A stretch of DNA of 64,000 bases. Origin: Pomphorhynchus laevis (Eukaryota; Acanthocephala; Palaeacanthocephala; Echinorhynchida; Pomphorhynchidae). Each line of letters opens with the position of its first letter. Position 1 is the first letter of the stretch. Below are positions 11,250-23,375 of this stretch, piece by piece. A program made the position numbers and the translations under genes. The DNA lies in assembly GCA_012934845.2 (NCBI GenBank), contig WNNJ02002157.1, forward strand, positions 365,001-429,000, in the 5' to 3' direction. Below the pieces are notes generated by a model, which saw only the letters and a list, made by a program, of their open reading frames with translations, had not been told where the DNA came from and ran no database searches.

Positions 11250-11620
11250 ACGAACCTGCTTCTTCGGATGCGCTCCAAGCCGCGGGAGTTCCCTCAAGAC
11301 TGGAGCCGACCGACCAATCGCGAAAAGATAACAAGAGACCATACGGCGCTACGATGTAACCCTGGGACGTCGACCGTATCTTGGTATGGGATTTTACATG
11401 ACCTACCAATCATACGCCGTCTATTTTGCAGGGCCTCGCCCAGGTCAGCGAAGAGAAGAAACGGGCCAAGTAGATCGCTCTTGACGAGTGCAATACTCAT
11501 TCACGCCATTTGCTGTTGAAACACTCGAAGCGTTCGGTCCTGCCGCAACGAAGCTCTTGGATGCGATTGGAACGAAACTTATTCGTTCAACCGGATACCG
11601 CTGGTTATATTTTGATAACC
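11250..11620 (+). mobile_element. C-terminal relic of an unclassified RT element
   Basis: A GC-richer island in AT-rich DNA. On the plus strand it reads fragments such as STVSWYGILHD, then AQVSEEKKRAK in another frame, then FAVETLEAFGPAATKLLD. These resemble the C-terminal domain of invertebrate reverse-transcriptase proteins with a WD.T block followed by an ETLG..GP motif. It is related in style to, but not the same subfamily as, the relic at 560-2592. It is fragmentary and old. No host function is implied. Confidence 0.45.
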
Positions 11621-11804
11621 TTCACTACTATTTCAGGACATGCTAATTGATGTTCTTTAGTATAAATAATTAGAATGATTTTTGAAGCTGCAAGTATTAT
11701 AAAATGTTTAAATAAATTTTATTGACAATGGCCGATGCGATCAAGTGTTCGCTTGACTAAAAATTGATACACATATAATAGTTTTAACTAAAATAAGTTA
11801 GCAG

Positions 11805-12315
11805 TGGAGATTAGGAATTTAGGGAGATGAAAGATGTAAGTAGATGTATGAATGTGATCAGGTAGATTTCCAGGCTGAAAATGCACCAATAAAGTAAGAT
11901 CGATGCCAAAAAATTCGAGAAGTATTTTTGGACATGTATAAGAAGATACTTACGGAAGCCTAAATATAAAGAAGTTGGTTGGGAAAGGTCAATAGAAGGA
12001 AGGTGTATGTATATAAGAAGAGTTAATTTTGAAGAGACGAAATGTAAGACAGTCGGAATATATTGGGTCAGCTAAGTTTTGAAAAGTGAATGGATTATTT
12101 TCAAAACGAGGATTCATAAAAGAATACACGTTGCAGCCTTCAGATACATTTGAGAGATGAAGTGGTATTTTTGAGGGGTTAGCGAAGGTGCTGAGACAGT
12201 AATTAATCTTAGGAAAAAGTAAGGAGATAAGGGTAAGGCATGTTTGAAAATATATTAGTTTACGAGTGTCGAGGGTCTCTGAAGAGCTTGTTGGGGGAAT
12301 GATGAGCAAAATGAA
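11805..12315 (-). mobile_element. LINE family B fragment
   Basis: The minus strand reads a decayed copy of the post-RT region of family B, including SLLFPKINYCLSTFANP, which parallels FLFPKIDYCLSLFSN in the copy at 31800-33740. Interrupted and 5' truncated. Confidence 0.6.
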
Positions 12316-12345
12316 TAGGAGTTAGCCTATTACAAAATAAGCCAA

Positions 12346-12402
12346 GTTCAGATGATCGACTTGCAATTCGATCATCTGAACTCTTTGGACTTGCAATCCA
12401 AA
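12346..12402. repeat. Two adjacent hairpins sharing a loop sequence
   Basis: The first hairpin has perfect 14-bp arms (12346-12359 and 12368-12381). The second has 6-bp arms (12384-12389 and 12397-12402). Both loops read CTTGCAA. They look like serial local inverted duplications. Confidence 0.7.
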
Positions 12403-13004
12403 GAACTTCACGCTTTTAAGTATTAGGGAGCATATGAATGGAAATGAGATACTGTAAAATAGAGCAAATACGATTCTTTGATACCTGTCGGTGGTGTGGT
12501 TAATGTTCGAATGAGCGTAAAGCAGGATATTGTCAACATATTACATTATATGAAAATTATGTGAAGTAGTGAGGCAAGATAAATCATATAGTAAGGGAGT
12601 GAAATGAAGTATATCAAGTAAGGATCGCATCAACTCATGATCGTATTTCTGAATTCAACAATACATAAAATTCCAGAATTGACAAATCAACATAACCTGT
12701 GTTCAGCCTGTGTTCAGCTTGAAAAAAGTAAAAATTGTCCGCGTAAACATTTCTTCGCAATTTAACTTTTAGACAATTCAATGACCTAATTTCATATTGT
12801 TGCACTTCAAAGGCGACATAATTAAATCGTTTTAAAATAAAAGACAATGCAAGTCAATAGTAAAATATTTTAAAAGAGCGCAGTGAGACAATTGATATAT
12901 ACTGCGAAGATAATTATCGTGACGCAATTATTACAGAAAAAAATTATTAAAAGTTAGTAGTTTAAATTTTACAGTACAACTCTATTAAATACGTATTAAA
13001 GTTA

Positions 13005-13185
13005 GTCCCGCGTGGCCGAATGGTGATGACGTGTGCATTGCAAACTCTATGTACGGGGTTCAAACCTCGAGCATGCACTCTCTATTGACATCTCTGTATG
13101 CACACGTCGAAGCCATAAGGTCGCGTTGTCTAAAGACTAAGTATGGGCACCCGATGATAAAGCGGGTTCACTCTTCATTAAAGTT
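13005..13185 (+). repeat. tRNA-derived SINE or tRNA pseudogene
   Basis: The sequence shows an A-box-like TGGCCGAATGG and a B box GGGTTCAAACC about 35 bp later, with a TTGCAAA anticodon-loop-like segment between them. These are RNA polymerase III internal promoter elements. The acceptor stem does not close, and an unrelated tail of ~110 bp follows, so a SINE head is more likely than a working tRNA. Only one copy is visible here, so SINE status is inferred. Confidence 0.5.
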
Positions 13186-13189
13186 ATAT

Positions 13190-13790
13190 CACTATTGAAA
13201 ATTGTAAAATATAAAAAATTTAAATCGTTTCTTCAAATAATTGTATATGAGTGTATAAGCTGTTGTCGATTTTTAAAGTTCATAGCGAATTGATCAGTTT
13301 GGTAAACAAGTTTAAACTCTGTGAGTTAAAATGTTTACTTAATTATATACCGAGTATGTGAAAATGTTACCAATTAAAAATTCCAAACATACAAATGACT
13401 ATTTCAGATTACGTACTCGAAATTTTTTCAACGAAATTTGTCGTGAAGCCAAAAATTTTTGTAAATTTTTAATTAGAATTTGGTAAAGTTACAACAGAAA
13501 CTTTGCAAAATCATCATAGAATACAATAAATTAAATCAAAAATAAATAAATTAAAATGAATACCGATAATATACAACAAGGTCAATCATACACTCGAGCA
13601 AAGTGGTATTTTGAAGTATTTTGAGAGGTACAATATATACAAATTATTAGAAACTGAAACTTAATATCTCAATGTAATCGAAATTACCTTACGAGTTTAG
13701 TTCAGAAACAATTGTTACAAGTTAGATTTCAATAATGGATAAAAGGGGCGTAAATAGGAATCCGAAATTACATAAAAATCTAATTAAATA
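13190..13790. other. AT-rich non-coding stretch
   Basis: Nothing recognised. It runs into the Penelope-like relic. Confidence 0.35.
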
Positions 13791-14859
13791 TATGTTCATA
13801 TGTAGTGATTTTAAAACCAAGGGTTTGTAATATTAAATATAATACATTAAATAATGAAATTTTAAGAATTGCAACAATATGTAATGATATTGGCTTTCTT
13901 CAAAATCATTTAAATAATTTAATAGATACATATTTTAAACTAGGTTACTATAAAAATACAATCAAACAGAAAATAGTAAAATATATAAATCAACACAATA
14001 ATATAAAGAATAAATTTAAACTCTTAAGTGGCAAATGTTTATGGATGGATAATAAATAATATACTTTGTATTAGAATAATATACTATTGATAGTATTGAA
14101 TAAGATAGTATTGATAGAATATGTAATTAAGGTTCATATGTAGTGCTATTAAATGTACATTAAAACCATTTTCTGTTTATATGAATAAAATACTCAAAGT
14201 AATTAAAACACAATTCACAAAATATTGTAGGGTAATAGAAATTAATACTGGTATAAAACATTATTTCAGTATTAATTCTACAAAAGAATTTTTGATATTA
14301 AAGATGCATTAGAAAAATTAATTAATCTTATATTCGAAAAAGGATATACATATATATTAAATTAAATTATATATATAAATTAAACCATCAAATAATTGAT
14401 GGTTTAATAATATATAATTGAAATAATAGAATTATAAAAATTTTGATAAATCAAAATTATTTAAAAGTAGGACATCTATATTTAGACAAGTAAAAGGTGT
14501 TCCAATTGGATGTAATAGTAGCCCAATTATAGCTGACTTATTTTTAAGCTTTAGATAATATGAATTTGTTCATAACTGTGTAAAAAATAAATCTAAATTA
14601 TATAAAGATATAACAAATAGTTTATATAATTTTATTTATATGCAAAAAGCTTTATTATGATATACCGAATGAAGAGGTAAATAAAAATTATTTAAATGTA
14701 AATGCAACATATGAACGTAGTGATTTGATTTTCTAAGGTTCATTTGTAGTGCTTTTAAATGTACATTAAAACCACTTCCTGTTTAAATGAATAAAACACC
14801 TAAAGTAATCAAAGTAAAGTAATTGTAAAGTAATCGAAATATCAAATAAAAATTTTCTT

Positions 14860-15060
14860 CCTTTGATCCATCTCAAATAATTCTTTATTAAACATGAATC
14901 ATTATCGATAAAGAATTATTGTAGCTAAGTCAAATTACTGAAGGTGCTAACAGAGGTTAGGGAAATATCAAAATTTTTCCCTTTTTTGATTCAGCTCCAA
15001 TAATTCTTTATCATTAATGGATCATTATCAACTATTTAAAATCATTCGACAGTGATATGG
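14860..15060 (+). repeat. Foldback-type repeat with CTGAAGG...GAAAT boxes
   Basis: At 14938-14944 CTGAAGG is followed by T, the stem GCTAAC...GTTAG, and then GGAAATATC. The same sequence family lies at 58600-58880 with a perfect 6-bp stem. A second decayed copy of the box pair begins near 15108. AATTCTTTAT-type inverted pieces flank it. It sits inside the Penelope-like relic region. Confidence 0.5.
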
Positions 15061-15914
15061 AGTCACTGGCCTGCAGTTAATGAGAAACTTAGAAAAAATT
15101 GTAATATTCTGAAGATGCTAAAATATGTCAAAGAAATATCAAATAAAATGGGAGAAGGATCAAAACAAAGAAAACTTGTTATTTTTAATATTTCGCTATA
15201 ACAAATATATTTATAATTATATTTAAAATATAATTAAAAGATTCAAAAAATATTGCAAGGTAATCGAAACTATTTCAGTATTAATTCTACAAAAGAACTT
15301 TTAGAACAGACAAAATGAATAAAAATTTAAAATATAAATATTTAGGATTTTAGTATGCTTTATACAAATCTAGATTTAGCAGATATATGAGAAGCAAAAA
15401 TATAAGATTTTTATAATATCTTATAATATTATAATATTTATAATATTTATAATATAATATAATATATTTTTAATGTAAGATTAAAAATTAATCTTATATT
15501 CGGAAATTAATGATATATGTATATTTAACCAATATTGATGATAAAGAGGGTATACATTAAATTTGCATCAATAAAAACTACTATTAATTTATATCGTAAA
15601 GATGACATATTTAAATTTACAAGAAACATATTTTTGCATGAGCATTCATGCTAACCATATAATATAAAATATAATTCATTAAATAATGAAATTTTAATTG
15701 CCATAATTTGTAAAGATATTGGCTTTCAAAATCATTTAAACAATTAAACTGATACATATTTTAAACTAAGTTAATATAAAATCAAACAGAAATAGTTAAA
15801 CATATAATTCAAAACAATATTATTATAAACAAATTTAAATTATTATGCGAAAATTTTTTATGGATGGGTAATAAATAATATATTTTGTTAGAACAATATA
15901 CTTAATAATCAAAT

Positions 15915-16030
15915 TTCATCAGAGGAAATACATCATTAGCATGTATTTGGCCCCGCTGCTATGTTGGGTAGAGGAGTTAGGGGCCGAAACCTGATAGCAT
16001 AGCAGTTCCTCCTGATGACCTCTAATCCTT
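15915..16030 (+). repeat. Motif B structured element, copy 1
   Basis: One of five copies (others near 27350, 38328, 41198 and 52740). It contains an 8-bp stem (15956-15963 with 15998-16005), GAAAC at 15986-15990 and CTGATGA at 16012-16018. The segment 15977-15983 can pair with 16019-16025, giving a pseudoknot with the first stem. It follows Penelope-like coding relics here and at 27190-27480, so it is probably the 3' end or terminal repeat of that family. Confidence 0.65.
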
Positions 16031-16034
16031 ATTC

Positions 16035-16555
16035 TGATACATCGTCTATTATTTATTAGTCAATTCATAAAAATAATTTTTTAAATTTCAATTATAAATT
16101 TTAAGATGATATAAGTTACAGAGAATTTAATATAAAAATTATTAATTAATTATAATTATTTATTATTTAATTCATTATTAGACTTTTATTTTAAATTTCA
16201 ATATTAAATTTTAACTTGATATAAGTTATATAAAATCGTATATAAAAATTATTAATTATTTAATTATTTATTATAAAAAAATATAATCTAATATTATAAT
16301 AAGTTACATAATAATAAATATTTATTATTATAATAAATTACAAACGCGCAACTTGCATGATTCAAATATGCTAAAAATGTTATATAAAAAATTAATTTTT
16401 ATATTATATAGCAAATTCAAAAATGATATATTAAAATTATTAATTATTTATTATCATTTATTATTTTTAATTATTATTTAATATTATTTTATTTATCATT
16501 ATTTTTAAAATCTATTTTTTTAACAAAATCCAAATTTATACATAGTTTGAAATTA
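16035..16555. other. Extremely AT-rich block
   Basis: Long runs of A/T with imperfect short repeats and no coding signal. Its first ~100 bp resemble the sequence that follows motif B at 38435-38515, so at least that part belongs to the same repeat. Confidence 0.5.
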
Positions 16556-16558
16556 AGT

Positions 16559-16750
16559 TCAGACGATGGACAATGTCCTTTTTTCGGCGGCTTCCAAAAG
16601 AACAGGCGGCGTTGCCCAGCGCAATCGCCTCACTGATTCGCTGCATGAGCCAGGACGATCATCGCTTGTCCCACGGAATCTGAACCAGCCTATTTTCCAG
16701 CGACCCGAGGAATGATGCTGCGCTCGAGCCCATATTATTAAGCGTCTCAA
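16559..16750 (-). other. GC-rich island, unrecognised open frame
   Basis: A 63-codon frame in a block much richer in G and C than its surroundings. I do not recognise the product and a coding role is doubtful. It may be a transposon or host exon fragment. Confidence 0.2.
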
Positions 16751-16754
16751 TTAA

Positions 16755-17805
16755 TCAGTTAAATAAAGGAGCTGTTTCTGCAACATACTAGAGTAGATAG
16801 ACTAAAACTAAAGGTTTTACTCCCGTAATGCTGGCAATACATAGTAAACAGTACAACAGTTAGATAGCACAGTAGCCAAACGTCATCTTGAAATCCAGCA
16901 ATGGAAAGTTGGACTATCCTACAAATAAGCTATGGCCAACATTCAAGTTGTACAGAAATCGAAATGCTGATGGAAGGTGCTCTCAGTGCAGACAACCGAT
17001 TTAATAAACTATGGCGGATTGTTTTTCAAACATTGTACACGTTTTCCTTGTTGATGTTTGAATATTTTTAAACATTTCAACAACCAATATTAGCAAAATA
17101 GAAATTTCACCGGCTAATACCGAATTGTATTTGTTCGGCAGACGGCTTAAAATTACAATAAGTTTTGAACATTCCTAATTTCGTTAGCATAGGGGCCATT
17201 TAGGCATTTGAGAAAATTATCAATATTGATGCCCAATTTGATAGACATATTGCTAAACAAAGCAATAAGCTAAAGCTGATCCTCAAGAAGCATTGCAGCA
17301 TTACAAAGCACCAATGGTATCAACCTTTTAGGCATCTTTGAAAGCATCGTTTTTTTGAGGAAAATCCCTTAACTCTTATGGACCTTAAACATTTATCCGT
17401 TCTAAACATGAGAACACCGGTGAGTATTCATGCTTTAATTCGAGTATAACAAAACTGATCAAATTTTGTAGATTAAATAAGTTCATTTGACCACTATTAA
17501 ATTGGCTGACGTATACGAATTGCTAGCAACAATTCAGATAGCTGTTTAAAGAATATTGCAATGGTCAACCTTATATTCAGTCATGAATCAGTATAACCAT
17601 AAAATTATCTCATAGAGATCACGACTCACTTAACAACGAATACAAACAAAATCAAAATAATATACTGAAATAGAATTATTGATTACTATCCGTAATTTGG
17701 AATTACTACTGCGCACCGGGTCGCTCCGTAGTAAAAATTGAATCTTTAATGGTAATTATATCTTAAATAATTTAATCGTAATTAATAATAGTTAGATATA
17801 AAAAA
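16755..17805. other. Non-coding, nothing recognised
   Basis: A short broken frame around 17230-17450 reads like a former coding piece (KLKLILKKHCSI), but I cannot assign it. Confidence 0.3.
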
Positions 17806-17809
17806 TTCG

Positions 17810-20430
17810 ACGGAGACAGAATCGACTGAGACGTAGGAGCACTCGAACGGCATAGTTGATGATGCGTTGTAAAATTAGGATGATGCATTTTGGAGAATTG
17901 GCGAAAAGGCTGAGGCAGTAATCGATTTTAAGAAAGAGAAGCGATGAAAGAAGAGACATACAAGAACGGAAGTTGATAAGGAAGCGGATACGGTAGATGT
18001 CACAGAGAATTAAGTTAGACGAGCGATTTCATATCCATAAGGATGGATTTGAAGGCTATATATCTTATGAAGCTGTATATAAAAGGTTATATATAAAGGC
18101 TATATATCTCTATAAGATAAGATGTTGAGGGAATGTATTTATTAATTTATTATGGATGATGAACCATAGTGTAGGAACGTAGACGTTTGAAGAGTGGAAG
18201 CGACGAGGAAGAACGGACATAAGCTGACAAAGAATTTAAGGGAAGTTAAGTAGCGATGATAAAAGATCGAAGACCATAATTGGTTAAATGCATAGGGACG
18301 TAGAGAAGTAGAGAATTACTTGATCGAAGTATTAAGAAGGCAGATTGCGACTTATTAAGATAAGTGAGGTATAAGTGTGATGGTGAATGTCAAAATAAAA
18401 TACGAAAGGTAATAATCCCCAAACGAAATTTAACGCGAAGGTTAACTGTGGGCCAAGATAGAACAGAAAGATAAAGAGATATATGATCCCGATTGTTAAG
18501 ACATCATTCTATTCTGAGATACAGGAGACGATATTAAACGGAGATAACAAAGGAATAATAACGAAAATCGAACTTTGCGATGACCAAAGGTTTGAGGGAA
18601 AGGAAATTGTCCAAGTGAAAACTTAAGAAAATCAGATTGTTAACGATTGGAAGAATGATCGAATTAGTAGATAAAATAGTAGAGTTATGTCGAGGTGATG
18701 AGTGATGATCCGCATGATTTTGGACTTTTCGAGATTAATAGCTAGCTGAAGGAAGGGAATATGGTTAGAAATAAAAATAAAACAATTTGTGGAATTAGCG
18801 AGATCGTAGATACAAATATGATGCACGTGAGAATAGATGAGGATATCATCGGCATGTTGCATCATATAAAAGTTAGTCATGAGATATAAAATACAAGTTG
18901 CCGAGAAGAAGGAAGAAAATGAAATAGCCTAAAACACAGCCTTGTAGAACACCATGCAACTACAGTAAGGATGGATAAACCACAATCGTGATGAAGCCGA
19001 TAGAGTATGAGTGAATGATCAACAATCTTGAATGCATAAGACATTCAGTAGATATTACGACACTGCATAGTTTTATCGCAGGCTTAAAGTAGATTACTAA
19101 AATCGTTTTGACAAACGAGTTCAGTAGAGTGATTATAGCGGAAGATAGATTGAAAATAGATATATAGATTTAAGGAATCAAAATATAGATTGACTTGATA
19201 TAACACAATACGCTCAAGGAATTTAGATTAGGTAGGAATAAGATAACTTGGGTGGTATAAAGATGGAAGCAAAGGATCAAGATACGGTTTATTTAGAAGA
19301 GTACGTATGATGGCAGATTTACAGTTATCTGGAAAAGTGCAGCTATGGATAGAGGAGTTGAAAAGGATGGTAAGGAATGTAGATATAATGAAATGAATAG
19401 ATTTAAGTGCATGCGTTAAAATAGGTTCGGCAATTAAAAATATGTTTGGCGAAGAGAGAGAAGAACCTCAGACACCGGTAAAAACAGGAAGATGGATGAG
19501 TTAAGAAATAAATAGACATCATGAACAAGAAAGGACCCGTGATTTACATGGATAGATGAGATGATCGTAGTAATTTTAGAGTGAAAATATGAGGAGAATT
19601 CGTGAGGATCGATGGCATGAACATTTGGGGATCTAGCTAGAGAATTAAAGGATTTATTAATATACTTTTGATTATACTTAAGAGTATATAAATATATTCT
19701 TATTTTGCCAGACACGCTAACATATATCACGTAGAAGAGAGTGATGTAAGCGGTGAAGATTTAAGTAATGTACACAATGATTAGAGATAAGTATGTGATC
19801 ACATTTAAGATAAATAATATAGACTCTAACAGATTGAAGTAGAATGCGCTTAGAAATTATACAGTCAGTCGGACAAAGAAGCGTTTGGGAAATCAGGATT
19901 GGCGAGGTAGAATATATAATCGAGATTGGTGGAGAGCTCATGGGCGAAAAGTGTGGATCTACTATCAGCTGTAAAAAAGGTTACAGTAGGCGACAAAGTA
20001 GGAGGGTCAATGAAAGTGCATCACAAGATAGTAATGTTGATGAGTTGTCATGGTAACTTAAAGTTAAAGAGGTGCGATTAGGAGTTCACGGTATAGTGAT
20101 ATCAACAGTGATGAGAAAATGATCGGAAAAACTAGGATCTTATATTGTTCAGGAAGCGTATGGAATAAGACTGTTGAGTAAAGCGATAATATCAAGAGCG
20201 CTACCTAAAATATGAGTGAGGATATTCGTTAATAAATGGAGGAGAGAAATGAAATGAAAATTTACAGAGGAGCAATTCAAATGTAGTCAAGGTAAGAGGA
20301 AATAAATTTTCTTAAGAGACACATGAATATGATAATAGGCGACGATGTCACCATGATTAGAAGTTTTCTTAAGTCATTGAGGCAAGCGGAGTCAACAAGA
20401 GAATATCCATCGGATTTTCTCTTAAAAATT
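17810..20430 (-). mobile_element. LINE family B, degenerate copy
   Basis: The plus strand aligns by eye with 32260-32560 (minus-oriented family B), and the minus strand reads an RT remnant with MQHADDILIYSHVH at 18840-18880, corresponding to the MQYADDILIYAH catalytic motif at 32664-32700. Further upstream fragments reach about 20400. All frames are interrupted. Confidence 0.6.
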
Positions 20431-20439
20431 TAGATATTC

Positions 20440-21115
20440 TCTTAAAATTCTGACGACCTTACGGATATCAAGATCGTCAGAATCAGTTTCTTTGTTTCCT
20501 AAGATCGACAATTGTCTAAGTCATTTTTCTTTCTCCTCTTAATCATCTCTTCGTCCTCTTCAGCGTCTTTTAACTTCCATCATTCGTATACTTTTTGATC
20601 ACAGCCGTTTTGATCACATTTCCTCTTGCCTCTCTAAAATCAACAGGATAACTATGTTAAACCGCATTCTACTCTGTATCCTTTGTATAATTTGACTCCT
20701 TTCCTCAAACTCACCTTCTTATCTGCATCTTCATACACTTATTGAATCTAGCCTAACCTCCATAAATCTTTGTTCATGCTAGTCTCTTCTCCATGTTCTG
20801 TCATTTTCCTCAAACTGTAGCCACAGTTCCCTTTTTATTGTCGCTTATCTTTTCTTAAATAAACTGCCTTACACCATCCGCTCAATCGCCACCTTTCCAT
20901 AATTCAAGCACAATCGTCGACCTTCTCGTACCTTAATAATTGATTTAATTATTCACACTTCTTAAACTCTCTTACACTCTCTACACATCATCATATGACG
21001 ATGATCATACTTTTGCTTTTTGTTATTTTTAATGTTTTATTGTAAAAACTTTTAATATATATTTTAGTGGACTTCTAAGTGGATGTATATCCACAATAGC
21101 CACTTTATAAACATG
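20440..21115 (+). mobile_element. LINE family B, 3' fragment
   Basis: C-terminal coding relic plus the family 3' tail (GTGGACTTCTAAGTGG and CCACTTTATAAA, near 21069-21112). It faces away from the copy at 17810-20430. Confidence 0.55.
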
Positions 21116-21239
21116 TACCAGTATGTCAGGATTCAGCGAGACAGAATATCAAGTAATTGTTGTACAAAGCGATCGAGAAGTAAGTCAATTTTGTGAAGAA
21201 TGAAATGGGTTTTAATAATAGTTTGACGAAAAGAGCGTT

Positions 21240-22630
21240 CTGTGTTATTGTTGCATGAAGAAGGAGACTATGAGGAAATACAGGTCGCCAACGGATTTTC
21301 GGACGTAGGTGCTCTACATACAAATTGCAATCTATATTTTGATGTCAAGTAGGAGTAAGACTCGCCATTGACTTCGCGTCGTTCCTTTTCAAGACGAGCA
21401 GAGGAAAATTGAGCAATTTCAGAGGGTGAACGATTGAGAAAAATACGGCAGTCAGAAAATGATGACACGAGTTTAAACCGTTGAGATAGGATAGAGGAGG
21501 CTTGGATACGGTTTCTATGAACAACCTTTAAAAGTGAGGGACGATAAGAATCGGGACAGAAACAAATTTATAAAAACGATACACAGAGAGTGGATAAAAA
21601 CACTTATTTTTTATCGTATATTTGTAGAATGAGTTTCATCATTGAACATATACAGCATTCTTGAATTAGTCGACGAACGTCTTCCATAGAATAAGGCAAA
21701 ATTTGTCGATGATGACAAGAATATATTTATTTGGCGATGCGGATGGAAGAGGGCCTTTAAAGTCCATAGACAGTCTATCAAAGGGTCTCGACGATCTTAT
21801 CAGATGTGTATCTGGTAATTTGTAGGATATACAATATCGCGTATGGTTACCATTGACACAAAATTTGAATGTGATCTTGAGATCACATTTAATCGTCTGG
21901 TCACTGCGTACGGCAGTGACCAGACGACTGTCGATGAAAATTTTTGAACTTTCTGTATCCAAGAGTGCTTCAAGGATGTGACCACTTGGGCTTATCTAAA
22001 TCGAAGACTTATTCAGTTCAATATGTACGAACAAAAATCTTATAGTGGACATATATGGAAAGTTTTGTGCGATATCGTTATCAGTGATTGATGCAACCGC
22101 ATTGTTTCGATTTCTCTGTCGAAGTTTTGTACGACATATTGTCGAGTAGTGGTAATTTTTCCACAAGCACGGCATATAATTTCATGCAGGGCACAGCGAA
22201 CGAATATGATACGATTGACCACAGAAATAGCAGATCTTCGTAATTTTTGCGATTTGTAAAGTCGAACTGGCGTCAACTGGGAGAGTACCAGGATGTTGTT
22301 CGCAATCGACTGCGGCAATCACATGTTCTTGATAAATGTATTGCTCAAATTGATATTGTGCCAATTCAAGCGTACGAGCTTTTGTGAATGAATCATCTAT
22401 GTTTAAAGGATAAATTTTCGTAAAGCCGCTGCCTTATGAAAGGATTACGCATACCAGCCATAAATGCATCTCGAATGCATAACACCAGATGCATTCGAGA
22501 TTCGTTCGACTGTTGAATAAATCGATCTATTGTTTGTCCATCCGTTGGTATGTGAGAACTTAAGTAGTGTCTTGCGAACACCTCGTTTTTATGCTTCACG
22601 TACAAGGACTCCAGGAATATCATGGCCGAA
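21240..22630 (-). mobile_element. Fragmentary Ty3/Gypsy-type LTR retroelement fossil
   Basis: On the minus strand the upstream end carries Gag remnants (RHYLSSHIPTDGQTIDRF, IRDAFMAG) and a CCHC knuckle (CYFCGQSYHIRSLCPA, near 22200). The downstream part carries an integrase core remnant (DRLSMDFKGPLP, near 21760). I see no clear terminal repeats. It is clearly broken, with large parts unrecognised, and looks old. Bounds are approximate. Confidence 0.65.
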
Positions 22631-22779
22631 TCAAATTAACATTTATCTGGCAAATGTTTATAAACGCTAGGTCATATATGATTGATAAGCACGTAAATCC
22701 TGTCTTCCTCCGCCGTACCTTCTATCGAATTCAGGAATTTTATGAAACGTTGTTTTCAATTAGATCATATTAACACGAC

Positions 22780-23370
22780 CTTTGGTTCAACTGCGAGGTT
22801 TTCTGATTTGATGATTTTGTCCATGTTTCGTACAATTGTTTAATAAATTGTAACGTAGATAGAGTTTTATTAAATAATCTAAAACATAGTTGAAATTAAA
22901 CACAATGTTACATACCAAATATTACTTAAATTCAATCAGAGCGACTTTCTTCCATGCGGCCACTTGTTTCTTCCCATTGTAAATAATCGGAGTAATATGA
23001 ATTTAATTGTTTACTTTCAGAGATCCACTAAAAGTGGATTTAAGACTACTTGTCATTGTTGCATTACCATTCTAACTTCAACAAAACACAACTTATTAGC
23101 AATAATGATCAACATCTTAGCCTTTAAGATTCTTCATGACAAAATCTGGTGGATAAATATTGGAAATATTTATATAATCTCTTGCTGAAATGAAATATAG
23201 CGAGCATCGATCATATTAATCCTTTTCAGTTTTCATTTAGAAAGATATACAAGAAGGATAAGTTTGTTAGTTGACTTCGTAAAGCTCCATACTGGATTGT
23301 TACTTTACACTGAAAAGCATTTATTGGAGTGTATTTAATATGAAATAATAGAAAAATACGTTCCTACCAA
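22780..23370. other. Non-coding, nothing recognised
   Basis: Short frames only. The last part may include unrecognised 5' sequence of the LINE that follows. Confidence 0.3.
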
Positions 23371-23375
23371 GATCG

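Larger units (their letters stand above)
13795..16030 (+). mobile_element. Penelope-like element relic(s)
   Basis: Several fragments fit a Penelope-like reverse transcriptase. At 13805-14059 a frame reads IKYNTLNNEILRIATICND, matching the post-RT block of PLEs in which a start-of-helix NEILR..RIC segment follows the HS.HP motif. At about 14480-14580 the plus strand reads FRQVKGVPIGCNSSPIIADL, an RT active-site-flanking motif. At about 15600-15870 a second copy of the post-RT block follows a YRKDD and HEHSC stretch. The order suggests at least two partial copies in the same orientation. Motif B ends the region. The relic is old and very AT-rich. Confidence 0.6.

Noticed and set aside
13005-13080. 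Functional tRNA gene
   Set aside because: No acceptor stem pairing and no normal 3' end.
15986-16018. Motif B as a canonical hammerhead
   Set aside because: GAAAC precedes CTGATGA, only a few bases remain for helix I, and two unpaired bases separate the flank stem from GAAAC. It is kept as a structured element only.
16012-16042. C/D box snoRNA (TGATGA followed by CTGA)
   Set aside because: The boxes are only about 20 nt apart and no terminal stem encloses them.
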